A stretch of 16,804 nt of DNA, from contig JBBIQI010000063.1 in the NCBI GenBank assembly GCA_037442465.1, positions 1-16,804 on the forward strand, written 5' to 3'. The notes beneath the pieces are model-generated. The model was not told the DNA's origin. It searched no databases and was given only the letters and a program-made list of their open reading frames with translations. This DNA comes from DSNY01 sp037442465. GTDB taxonomy: Bacteria; Pseudomonadota; Gammaproteobacteria; Burkholderiales; Burkholderiaceae_F. Position 1 is the stretch's first letter; each line of letters begins with the position of its first letter. The translations under genes and the position numbers were made by a program. Shown here in pieces: positions 1 to 6,778 of this stretch.

Positions 1-152
1 TAGGATGATTTGTCGCTTGCCGAGGACTTCACCTGTCGAGAAGAACAGAGATCGTCGCACCCGGACGGCGGAGAACCTGTCGCCAAGCCCGAGCGCTCAC
101 CGACCTTCGACTCGCGACGGCTAAGATCCGCGCCTTGCGCAGGATCCAGTCG

Positions 153-1331
153 ATGACCGAGGCCGCTGTCCGCACGCGATCGATCGAGCCCTTCTACGTG
201 ATGGAAGTGGTCAAGGAGGCCGCCCGTCTGGAGGCGGGCGGGGCGTCGGTGATCCATATGAGCATCGGCGAACCGGACTTCGGCGCACCCGCGCCGGTGC
301 AACGGGCGGCGATCGAGGCGATCGAGGCGGGCGCGACCCGGTACACGCCGGCGCTCGGCATCGACCCGCTGCGACGGGCCATCGCCGACTGGTATGCCGC
401 GCGCTACGGTCTGCGGCTGGACCCGCAGCGCGTGGTCGTCACCGCGGGCGCCTCAGCGGCGCTGTTGCTGGCCTTCGCCGCGCTGCTTGAGCGCGAAGCC
501 GAGGTGCTGATGCCCGATCCGACGTATCCGTGCAATCGTCACTTCGTCGCCGCCTTCGAGGGACGCGCGCGCCTGCTTGCCTGCGGACCGCAGACGCGGT
601 TCCAGCTCACGGCCGAACTGGTCGCTGAACATTGGTCCGCGGCGACGCGCGGCGTGCTGCTCGCATCGCCCTCGAATCCGACCGGCACGTCGATCAGACC
701 GGACGCGCTGCGCGACTTGCTGGCATGCGTCCGCGCGCGCGGCGGCTTTGTCGTCGTCGACGAGATCTATCAGGGCCTCAGCTACGACGATCCGCCGACG
801 ACCGCCCTTTCGCTGGATGACGAAGCGATCGTCTTGAGCAGCTTTTCCAAGTACTTCAACATGACCGGATGGCGGCTCGGATGGCTCGTCGTTCCACCGG
901 GGCTGGTGCCGACGATCGAACGGCTCGCGCAGAACCTGTTCATCTGCCCGTCGGCGGTCGCTCAGCACGCCGCGCTCGCCTGCTTTGCGCCGGACAGCAT
1001 CGCGATCTACGAACAGCGTCGTGCCGAATTCCGGCGGCGGCGCGACTTTCTGGTGCCACAGTTGCGGCGTCTCGGCTTCGACGTCCCGGTCGTTCCCGAC
1101 GGCGCCTTTTACATCTACGCGGACGTCAGCCGGTTTTCGGCCGACAGCTGGCAGTTCGCGTTCGAGGTGTTGCACGCGACCGGCGTGTGCGTCGTTCCAG
1201 GCCGGGACTTTGGCCGTGCCGAACCTTGGCGCTATGTCCGGATCTCGTACGCGAACGCCTACGAGCGGCTGCAGGAAGCGATTACCCGACTCGAAACCTT
1301 TCTCGCGGCACGCCGAGCGGCGGCCGCGTGA
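153..1331 (+). CDS. Class I/II pyridoxal-phosphate aminotransferase
   Basis: A 392-residue fold-type I aminotransferase, expected to be cytosolic and to move an amino group between an amino acid and a 2-oxo acid. Visible landmarks: GEPDF near residue 39, PTYP around 123-126, the SNPTG motif with Asn175, VVDEIY with Asp203 (contacts the PLP ring nitrogen), SFSKYFNMTGWRLGW with the Schiff-base Lys233, and YVRIS with Arg363 (binds substrate carboxylate). Length and motif order fit the aspartate/alanine aminotransferase group (AspC/AlaA-like); the donor amino acid cannot be read from the sequence. I chose the ATG at 153 because AGGA (141-144) lies 8 nt upstream. An in-frame TTG at 135 would add six residues. 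The gene is convergent with the lytic transglycosylase, 27 nt away, with no obvious terminator hairpin between them. Confidence 0.93.
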   Translation: MTEAAVRTRSIEPFYVMEVVKEAARLEAGGASVIHMSIGEPDFGAPAPVQRAAIEAIEAGATRYTPALGIDPLRRAIADWYAARYGLRLDPQRVVVTAGASAALLLAFAALLEREAEVLMPDPTYPCNRHFVAAFEGRARLLACGPQTRFQLTAELVAEHWSAATRGVLLASPSNPTGTSIRPDALRDLLACVRARGGFVVVDEIYQGLSYDDPPTTALSLDDEAIVLSSFSKYFNMTGWRLGWLVVPPGLVPTIERLAQNLFICPSAVAQHAALACFAPDSIAIYEQRRAEFRRRRDFLVPQLRRLGFDVPVVPDGAFYIYADVSRFSADSWQFAFEVLHATGVCVVPGRDFGRAEPWRYVRISYANAYERLQEAITRLETFLAARRAAAA

Positions 1332-1358
1332 GAATCGCAACGTCCGGAACCAGCCGCG

Positions 1359-2240
1359 TCAAACCGCTCTGCCGGCCTTGCCCTGATCTCCCGCTGCGGT
1401 CGGTCTTGTCGGTGTCGCGTCCGTCCGCGCAGACACGGGTTTTGCCTCGGCGGCGGCCTGGGCCGCCCGATAACCTGCCATGATCGCCGCATCCACTCGG
1501 CCTTCGGCGGCCATCGCGATTCGCCCGCGTTCGCCGAGCACACGCGCCCCGTATCCGCCGTCGTCCGGAAAATTGCCTGCGCCGACGTACAGTTGCAGCC
1601 CGCGCTCGACCGAGCCGCCGCGTCGGATCAGATCGCTCAGGATGGCCGAACCGACCTTGATATTGGCGAGCGGATCCAGCGCCGCGTGTTCGCCGCCGTG
1701 CGGCTCGAATTTCTCGGCGTGCACACGGGTCATGACCTGCATCAGCCCCTGCGCCCCGACCGGGCTTTCGGCAAAGGGGTTCATGCTCGATTCGACCGCC
1801 ATGACCGCGAGGATCAGCAGCGGGTCGAGCCGGATCTCGTGCCCGACTTCGTACGCGGCGGCCACGAGCACTCGGACCGCCTCATCGGCAACCCGATAGC
1901 GACGGGCCAGATATTGGGTCACGTTGCGCTGTTGCGCTTGCGTCTTTTCGTCGACGACCGCGATGCGGACCGCTGCCGCTTCGGGCTTCGCTTCGATCGC
2001 TGCCGTGCCGTCGATGACCGGCGGCATCGAAGGCGTAATCTGCACATGCTGCAACAGGCGATCGCGCAGCGACGCGTTGCCGATGACAGCGGCGGCGGCA
2101 ACCAGCGTGACACAGCCGGCGAGCGTGACGAAGAATCGCGTCGTGGCCAACACGCCGTCGGCGAGGTCGCGCGCAGCATCCAGCCACGCACGGCCGTGTT
2201 GGCGCGCGACGCGCGGCGCATAATTCGTGGCGTTCGACAT
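1359..2240 (-). CDS. Membrane-anchored lytic transglycosylase (SLT domain)
   Basis: A 293-residue protein with a hydrophobic segment at about residues 33-53 and no cleavage site that I recognise, so probably anchored in the inner membrane with a periplasmic catalytic domain. The SLT-type domain covers about 120-245: catalytic Glu150 in AVMAVESSMNP, followed by SPVGAQGLMQVM (159-170). Such enzymes cleave the MurNAc-GlcNAc bond of peptidoglycan to form 1,6-anhydroMurNAc ends. The third family motif, usually AYNAG-like, reads LYVGAGN here (217-223). The C-terminal 50 residues are Ala/Pro/Thr-rich and look disordered. A near-perfect Shine-Dalgarno AAGGAGG 5 nt before the ATG at 2240 decides the start; an upstream in-frame start would add 18 residues and bypass it. 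The gene is divergent from ubiD. Confidence 0.9.
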   Translation of the reverse strand: MSNATNYAPRVARQHGRAWLDAARDLADGVLATTRFFVTLAGCVTLVAAAAVIGNASLRDRLLQHVQITPSMPPVIDGTAAIEAKPEAAAVRIAVVDEKTQAQQRNVTQYLARRYRVADEAVRVLVAAAYEVGHEIRLDPLLILAVMAVESSMNPFAESPVGAQGLMQVMTRVHAEKFEPHGGEHAALDPLANIKVGSAILSDLIRRGGSVERGLQLYVGAGNFPDDGGYGARVLGERGRIAMAAEGRVDAAIMAGYRAAQAAAEAKPVSARTDATPTRPTAAGDQGKAGRAV

Positions 2241-2245
2241 GCGTG

Positions 2246-2252
2246 CCTCCTT
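2246..2252 (-). promoter_or_regulatory. Strong ribosome binding site of the lytic transglycosylase
   Basis: On the minus strand this reads AAGGAGG, 5 nt upstream of the ATG at 2240. It is the strongest Shine-Dalgarno I found in the window and fixes the start of the lytic transglycosylase. Confidence 0.8.
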
Positions 2253-2313
2253 ATGCTGAGCGGCTCGCGGCGGGTAAAGCCTGCGAGTCCTCACTCATAG
2301 GTTGGAAGGTCGA

Positions 2314-2338
2314 CTGGATGGCCCACGTGCGCATCCAG
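2314..2338. repeat. 25-bp dyad with CACGTG core, operator candidate
   Basis: Perfect 7-bp inverted arms CTGGATG (2314-2320) and CATCCAG (2332-2338) flank an 11-nt centre that contains the palindrome CACGTG. It lies 74-98 bp upstream of the lytic transglycosylase start, where a regulator could act on that promoter. Binding by any protein is inference. Confidence 0.4.
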
Positions 2339-2441
2339 CCGCTGCTACTGCCCCCGGTCGCCTGCACGGCCGATCCGGGGCACTGTTTTCGTGAAGGGCG
2401 CTGCCTTCAAAGAACGTCGGATACGGGGCATGACCCCGTCA

Positions 2442-2494
2442 GAACCGTCCAACCCAAGTTCGACTCGACCGTCGACGCATTCTTGGGATGGTTC
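2442..2494. repeat. Nested long inverted repeat
   Basis: The outer arms CCAACCCAAG (2449-2458) and CTTGGGATGG (2482-2491) pair at 9 of 10 positions. Flanking GAACC (2442-2446) and GGTTC (2490-2494) extend the complementarity if a 4-nt bulge is allowed. Inside, TCGAC (2460-2464) pairs with GTCGA (2471-2475). No U-run follows on either strand, so it does not look like a simple intrinsic terminator. Confidence 0.45.
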
Positions 2495-2620
2495 ATCGCC
2501 TAATGGCCGGAGCGATTTTATGGGCGTGGCGGCCCCGGTCAACACGCCGCAGGACGGAAGATCTGACAAGCGATGAACGGTTTCTTTGATATGGACCATG
2601 ACCGGAGCCGTAGCTCGCGC

Positions 2621-2675
2621 GATCAATTGTTTATTAATCAGTCACTTATGTAACTCAACGGAAGCTGTTTGTTAA
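2621..2675 (+). promoter_or_regulatory. AT-rich patch, probable ubiD promoter region
   Basis: This short AT-rich stretch in otherwise GC-rich DNA lies 45-99 bp upstream of ubiD. It contains TTGTTT (2627-2632), TATTAA (2632-2637), TTATGTAA (2646-2653) and TTGTTA (2669-2674). No -35/-10 pair has good spacing, so I call only a probable promoter region. Confidence 0.35.
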
Positions 2676-2719
2676 CCCTCGCTCACATGGATCGGCGTTG
2701 CTGCATAGCGACATACTAG

Positions 2720-4231
2720 ATGAAATATTCGGATCTACGCGACTTCATCGCCCAGCTGGAGCAGGCCGGGCAGCTCCGGCGCGTCCGAACAATCGTGTCG
2801 CCAAGACTCGAGATGACGGAAATCTGCGACCGAGTTCTCCGCGCCGGCGGCCCAGCGGTGCTGTTTGAGCGGGTCGCGGGTCACTCGATGTGCGTGTTGG
2901 GCAACTTGTTCGGCACCCCAGATCGGGTCGCGCAGGGCATGGGGGCCGAGTCCGTGTCCGCGCTGCGCGACATCGGCGAGCTGCTCGCCTCACTGAAGGA
3001 GCCTGAACCGCCGCGCGGCCTCAAGGACGCGCTCGGCAAAGTCGCGTTGCTGAAAGCGGCGCTGTGGGACATGGCGCCGGCGATCACACGCGGGGCGCCG
3101 GTCCAGCAGGTGGTCTGGGAGGCTGCCGACGTCGACTTAGGCCGGCTTCCGATCCAGACCTGCTGGCCCGAAGACGCCGGACCGCTGATCACGTGGGGGC
3201 TCGTGGTCACCCGCGGCCCGCGCAAGCGCCGGCAGAATCTGGGCATCTACCGCCAGCAGGTGATCGGCCGCAACAAGCTCGTCATGCGGTGGCTCGCGCA
3301 TCGTGGCGGCGCGCTGGATTTTCGTGACCACCGATTGGCGAATCCGGGCCGGCCGTTTCCGCTTGCGGTTGCGATCGGCGCAGATCCGGCGACGATGCTG
3401 GGCGCGGTCACACCCGTACCGGACACGTTGTCGGAGTATCAGTTCGCCGGGCTGCTGCGCGGCAGCCGCACCCGGGTGACACCCTGCATCGGCAACGATC
3501 TGCAGGTACCGGCCAGCGCCGAGATCGTGCTGGAAGGATGGATCCTCCCGGATCCGGCCAACGCCAACGGCGAGATCAGCGCCGCCAATGCCGGTTACGA
3601 GACCGCGCTCGAGGGTCCGTTTGGCGATCACACTGGCTATTACAACGAGGTCGAGCGCTTCCCGGTGTTCACCGTGGAGCGGATCACGATGCGGCGCGAC
3701 CCGATCTATCACTCGACCTACACCGGCAAACCGCCGGACGAACCGGCGATCCTCGGCGTCGCACTAAATGAGGTCTTCGTGCCGATCCTGCGGCGGACTT
3801 TCCCGGAGATCGCCGACTTCTACCTGCCCCCCGAAGGCTGCAGCTACCGGATGGCGGTGGTGTCGATGCGCAAGCAGTACCCGGGGCACGCCAAGCGCGT
3901 GATGTTCGGCGTGTGGAGCTTCCTGCGGCAATTCATGTACACGAAGTTCATCGTGGTTGTCGACGACGACATCGATGCGCGCGACTGGAAGGACGTCGTC
4001 TGGGCGCTTACGACGCGCGTCGATCCGGTGCGCGACACGGTGCTGGTCGATGGCACGCCAATCGACTACCTGGACTTCGCTTCGCCCGTTTCGGGTCTCG
4101 GCGGCAAGATGGGCATCGACGCGACGAACAAAATGCCGGGCGAAACGACGCGCGAGTGGGGCCGGCCGATCGTCATGGACGCCGCAGTCAAGGCGCGCGT
4201 CGACGCGATCTGGCACGAGTTGGGGTTGTAG
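2720..4231 (+). CDS. ubiD: UbiD, 3-polyprenyl-4-hydroxybenzoate decarboxylase
   Basis: This 503-residue enzyme matches the length of E. coli UbiD (about 497). It removes the carboxyl group of 3-polyprenyl-4-hydroxybenzoate in ubiquinone synthesis, using prenylated FMN made by UbiX, which is not in the window. Visible family signatures: the N-terminus MKYSDLRDFI, GIYRQQ with Arg178, and LEGPFGDHTGYY with Glu298 and Asp303. That Arg and acidic pair correspond to the Arg-Glu-Glu/Asp catalytic set of the family. The C-terminal DFASPVSGLGGKMGIDATNK (452-471) and PGETTREWGRPI complete the match and favour true UbiD over an aroyl or phenylacrylate decarboxylase. The ATG at 2720 gives the canonical N-terminus but has no evident Shine-Dalgarno. 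A KTSC-domain gene follows after 11 nt and is probably co-transcribed. Confidence 0.95.
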   Translation: MKYSDLRDFIAQLEQAGQLRRVRTIVSPRLEMTEICDRVLRAGGPAVLFERVAGHSMCVLGNLFGTPDRVAQGMGAESVSALRDIGELLASLKEPEPPRGLKDALGKVALLKAALWDMAPAITRGAPVQQVVWEAADVDLGRLPIQTCWPEDAGPLITWGLVVTRGPRKRRQNLGIYRQQVIGRNKLVMRWLAHRGGALDFRDHRLANPGRPFPLAVAIGADPATMLGAVTPVPDTLSEYQFAGLLRGSRTRVTPCIGNDLQVPASAEIVLEGWILPDPANANGEISAANAGYETALEGPFGDHTGYYNEVERFPVFTVERITMRRDPIYHSTYTGKPPDEPAILGVALNEVFVPILRRTFPEIADFYLPPEGCSYRMAVVSMRKQYPGHAKRVMFGVWSFLRQFMYTKFIVVVDDDIDARDWKDVVWALTTRVDPVRDTVLVDGTPIDYLDFASPVSGLGGKMGIDATNKMPGETTREWGRPIVMDAAVKARVDAIWHELGL

Positions 4232-4242
4232 GAGAACGAGCG

Positions 4243-4461
4243 ATGGCGATCGAACGCAAGCCGATCCGCCGCGGCGGCATCAAGTCGGCCGGATATGACC
4301 GGGCGAATCGCATCCTGGAAATCGAATTCGACAACGGCTCGATCGTGCAGCACAGCGCCGTCGGCGAGGAAATCGCGCGCCGCTTTCTTGCCAGCGCCTC
4401 GCCCGCGAGCGTTTACAAGGACACGATCCAGGAAGAGTTCACGATGCGGCGGATCAAGTAG
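4243..4461 (+). CDS. Small KTSC-domain protein
   Basis: A 72-residue protein that consists almost entirely of a KTSC-like domain. The pattern is IKSAGYD (13-19), a strand ILEIEFDNGSIVQH (24-37), a short helix EEIARRFLASASPASVYKD (42-60), and the ending IQEEF near 62-66. KTSC domains occur alone and fused to other modules; no biochemical role is firmly established to my knowledge, although nucleic-acid contact has been suggested. There is no signal peptide or membrane segment, so it should be cytosolic. The ATG at 4243 is preceded by GGAG, which overlaps the ubiD stop region (TAGGAG, 4229-4234). This suggests translation is coupled to ubiD. The family call rests on pattern recognition only. 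Confidence 0.8.
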   Translation: MAIERKPIRRGGIKSAGYDRANRILEIEFDNGSIVQHSAVGEEIARRFLASASPASVYKDTIQEEFTMRRIK

Positions 4462-4513
4462 CCGCTGCCGCTTCGACCTGGTGGGTCACACTCGGGGGTG
4501 CGACGAGCAGTGT

Positions 4514-4532
4514 CGTTCGCGGTCAGCGAACG
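4514..4532. terminator. Stem-loop between convergent genes, possible terminator
   Basis: Perfect 7-bp arms CGTTCGC (4514-4520) and GCGAACG (4526-4532) enclose a 5-nt loop. It lies 52 nt after the KTSC gene stop and 8 nt after the mgtE stop, the expected place for a shared bidirectional terminator. There is no U-run on either strand, so it could instead be a pause site or act with Rho. Confidence 0.4.
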
Positions 4533-4540
4533 GTTGGCGA

Positions 4541-6040
4541 TCAACGGAAAAAAAGCGTCGCCAGCCCGAGGAAGATGAAAAAGCCGCCGGAGTCCGTCGT
4601 GAAGGTCAGCAGCACCGAGCCGCCGATCGCTGGATCGCGACCGAGGGCACGCAGCGCGAGCGGCACCGCTAGCCCCACCAGTGCGCCGACGAGCATGTTC
4701 AGCACCATCGCCAGGAACATCACGACGCCGAGCTGCATGCTGTGCGGCGTATCCCGGTACAGCAGGAAGGCGAACACCCCCGCCACGCCGCCCCAAACGA
4801 CGCCGTTGGCGACGGCCACGCCGATTTCCTTGTAGATCAGCCGCCGCGCGTTCGCACCGGTGACCTGCCCCAGCGCGAGCGAACGCACCAGCAGCGTCAG
4901 CGTCTGGTTGCCCGAATTGCCGGCGATACCGGCGACGATCGGCATCAAGGCCGCCAGCGCGACGACCCGTTCGATCGTGCCTTCAAAAGCGCCGATCACC
5001 CGGCTGGCGAAAAACGCCGTACCCATGTTGATGGCCAGCCACATCCAGCGGTTCTTCGCCGACTTCCACACCGAGGAGAACAGGTCCTCCTCCTCGCGCA
5101 GACCGGCGTTGGCCAGATCGCGTTCTTCGCTTTCCTCGCGGATGACGTCGACGACCTCGTCGATGGTCAGCCGACCGATCAGCCGGCCGTTGGCGTCGAC
5201 GACCGGCGCCGACACCAGGTCGTAGCGCTCGAACGCCTGCGCCGCCTCGCTGACGTTGTCCAGAGGCGAAAGCGTCAGGATGTCGGTCTTCATCACGTCG
5301 GCGACGCGGGTGTCCGGCTCGTTGATCAGCAACTGGTCCAGCGGCAGCGCGCCCTTGAGCACGTCGTCGCGATCGACGACGAAGACCTGGTCGGTGTGGT
5401 CGGGCAGCGCGTCGAAGCGCCGCAGATAGCGCAGCACGACCTCGAGCGTGACGTCGTGGCGGATCGACACCATCTCGAAGTCCATCCGCGCGCCGACCGA
5501 GTCCTCCGGATAGGACATCGCCGCGCGCAACTGCGCGCGTTCCTCGGTCGTCAGCCCCTGCTTGACCTCCTCGACGACGTCGGCAGGCAGGTCGTCGGCG
5601 AGCGCGGCGATCTCGTCGGCCTCGAGCGTCTCGACCGCGTCGACGAGTTCCTCGCGGTCCATCGACGCGATCAGCGTCTCGCGCACCGCGTCCGAGACTT
5701 CGAGCAGGATCTCGCCGTCGCGCTCGGCCTTGACCGAATCCCAGACGACCAGCCGATCCTCGCGCGGCAGCGCCTCGAGGATGTAGGCGATGTCCGCGGG
5801 ATGCAGCCGGTCGAGGATCGTCTTCAGCTCGGTCAGGTGCTGCCGATGCACGAGGCTTTCGACGAGCGCCTTCTTCTCCTCGGCGGGTGTGGCCTCGCGA
5901 TGCACGAGCGACTCGACGCGACGCTGTTTTTCGAGCAGTGACTGCACGCGCGCGAGCGCGCGCTGCGCTTCCTCGGGATCGCGCGCGGGTACGCCGGCTG
6001 CGGCCGGCTGCTCTGCGACGGGTGTGTCGACTTCGCTCAT
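4541..6040 (-). CDS. mgtE: MgtE-family magnesium transporter
   Basis: A 499-residue inner-membrane protein with the full MgtE plan. The N domain (about 35-180) is made of acidic helical repeats and includes LHPADIAYILEALP (79-92). Two CBS domains (about 185-305) include VSAPVVDANGRLIG (276-289). The membrane domain has about five segments from residue 335 on. Pore signatures are PIVAGIAGNSGNQTLTLLVR (367-386) and LLTFTTDSGGFFIFLGLATL (477-496), with Asp483 at the expected ion-binding position. The cytosolic domains of MgtE sense Mg2+ and close the channel when it is plentiful. Two identical VESLVHR heptads sit at 42-48 and 60-66. Start: ATG 6040 lies just after a TACAAT -10-like element; an ATG at 6067 would add nine residues. 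Neither has a clear Shine-Dalgarno. It is the last gene of the minus-strand block. Confidence 0.93.
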   Translation of the reverse strand: MSEVDTPVAEQPAAAGVPARDPEEAQRALARVQSLLEKQRRVESLVHREATPAEEKKALVESLVHRQHLTELKTILDRLHPADIAYILEALPREDRLVVWDSVKAERDGEILLEVSDAVRETLIASMDREELVDAVETLEADEIAALADDLPADVVEEVKQGLTTEERAQLRAAMSYPEDSVGARMDFEMVSIRHDVTLEVVLRYLRRFDALPDHTDQVFVVDRDDVLKGALPLDQLLINEPDTRVADVMKTDILTLSPLDNVSEAAQAFERYDLVSAPVVDANGRLIGRLTIDEVVDVIREESEERDLANAGLREEEDLFSSVWKSAKNRWMWLAINMGTAFFASRVIGAFEGTIERVVALAALMPIVAGIAGNSGNQTLTLLVRSLALGQVTGANARRLIYKEIGVAVANGVVWGGVAGVFAFLLYRDTPHSMQLGVVMFLAMVLNMLVGALVGLAVPLALRALGRDPAIGGSVLLTFTTDSGGFFIFLGLATLFFR

Positions 6041-6050
6041 GGCCGGCGCG

Positions 6051-6056
6051 ATTGTA
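6051..6056 (-). promoter_or_regulatory. TACAAT, candidate -10 element for mgtE
   Basis: The minus strand reads CGCCTACAATCGCG, with the hexamer about 11 nt upstream of the ATG at 6040. A transcript starting from it would have almost no leader. No matching -35 is seen at 16-18 nt (the 17-nt position reads CCCTGA), so the call is weak. Confidence 0.3.
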
Positions 6057-6073
6057 GGCGCCGGCATCGCCGA

Positions 6074-6778
6074 TCAGGGAATCGGCACGCTGTACAAGTA
6101 GCGCAGGATGTCTTCGGTGCGCCGGTCGAGGAAGGGTCCGCTGCGAATGCGGCCGTATCGCTTGGGGTTCGGCAGAAACGCGGCCAGCCGCGCCGACTGC
6201 TCGGGTCCGAGCTGCGCCGCCGAAATGCCGTAGTAGTGGCGGGCAGCGGCCTCGGCGCCGAAAACGCCATCACCCCATTCGACGACGTTCAGGTAAACCT
6301 CGAGGATGCGGCGCTTGTCCCACGCCAGTTCGATCATGTAGGTGATCGCCAATTCCTGCGCCTTGCGCGCATAGCTCTTCTCGCTCGACAGGAACAGGTT
6401 CTTCGCGAGCTGCTGCGAGATCGTCGATCCACCCCTGGCGGGGCGGCCTCGCTTGCGATTGTCCTCGTAGGCCTTTTCGATCGCGTCCCAGTCCACCCCT
6501 TCGTGCGCGGTAAAGCGCGCGTCTTCGGCCGCAACGACCGCGCGCTTCAGATTGTTCGAGATGCGCGCGTAGGCAACCCATTGATGCCGCAGTTGCGCTT
6601 TTGGGTTCTTCTGCTGCAGCCGCGCCAATTCGCGCTGCATGAACGCGGTTTCGCCCGGGTTCTCCCAGCGCCAGTACGCGACCCATCCGAGGTACCAGAG
6701 CTGCAGCGCGGCGAGCGCCAGAAGCGCGAGCAGAAGCAACCGCCAGGTCCAACGGACCGCCGTCCTGGTGCGGATCAT
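6074..6778 (-). CDS. mtgA: Monofunctional peptidoglycan glycosyltransferase
   Basis: A 234-residue GT51 enzyme that polymerises lipid II into glycan strands at the periplasmic face of the inner membrane. It has one N-terminal transmembrane helix (about 13-36) and no transpeptidase domain. The family motifs appear in order: AAEDARFTAHEG (83-94) with catalytic Glu85, GGSTISQQLAKNLF (116-129), RKAQELAITYMIE (138-150) with the second active-site Glu142, and YLNVVEWGDGVFG (162-174). Length is normal for MtgA. The start ATG at 6778 overlaps the aroE stop as ATGA. The frame stays open further upstream but runs inside aroE, so the longer reading is rejected. mgtE follows 33 nt downstream. Confidence 0.95.
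   Translation of the reverse strand: MIRTRTAVRWTWRLLLLALLALAALQLWYLGWVAYWRWENPGETAFMQRELARLQQKNPKAQLRHQWVAYARISNNLKRAVVAAEDARFTAHEGVDWDAIEKAYEDNRKRGRPARGGSTISQQLAKNLFLSSEKSYARKAQELAITYMIELAWDKRRILEVYLNVVEWGDGVFGAEAAARHYYGISAAQLGPEQSARLAAFLPNPKRYGRIRSGPFLDRRTEDILRYLYSVPIP

Larger units (their letters stand above)
2241..2719. other. 479-bp divergent intergenic region with inverted repeats
   Basis: This separates the divergent lytic transglycosylase and ubiD genes. I find no convincing gene: the short ORFs have no recognisable motifs and poor start contexts. The left part carries five inverted repeats in a row: 2314-2338 (7-bp arms), 2352-2380 (6-bp arms), 2393-2408 (5-bp arms), 2423-2439 (ACGGGG/CCCCGT around a 5-nt loop) and 2442-2494 (nested). 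A further GGCGTG/CACGCC pair lies at 2523-2548. The right part, about 2621-2675, is AT-rich compared with everything around it. The region probably holds promoters in both directions and may encode a structured transcript or be the remains of a lost element. I recognise no known family. Confidence 0.5.

Noticed and set aside
1..152. Left edge as the end of another gene or a repeat element
   Set aside because: Only an 8-bp direct repeat ACCTGTCG (31-38 and 75-82) is seen, too short to mean anything by itself, and no coding frame with motifs is visible.
2253..2281. TTTACC-17-CATAAG as a promoter of the lytic transglycosylase
   Set aside because: The hexamer spacing is right, but the -10 would touch the Shine-Dalgarno, so transcription would begin in or after it and the strong site would be useless.
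2243..2626. Short ORFs in the ubiD upstream gap (plus 2243-2503 and 2391-2576, minus 2345-2626)
   Set aside because: No recognisable domain, no proper ribosome binding sites, and they overlap each other and the inverted repeats. I also considered a transposase remnant but found no transposase motif or target duplication.
4742..5941. A 399-codon open frame antisense to mgtE
   Set aside because: MgtE has complete family signatures on the other strand; the antisense product shows only Arg/Asp/Val-rich repeats.
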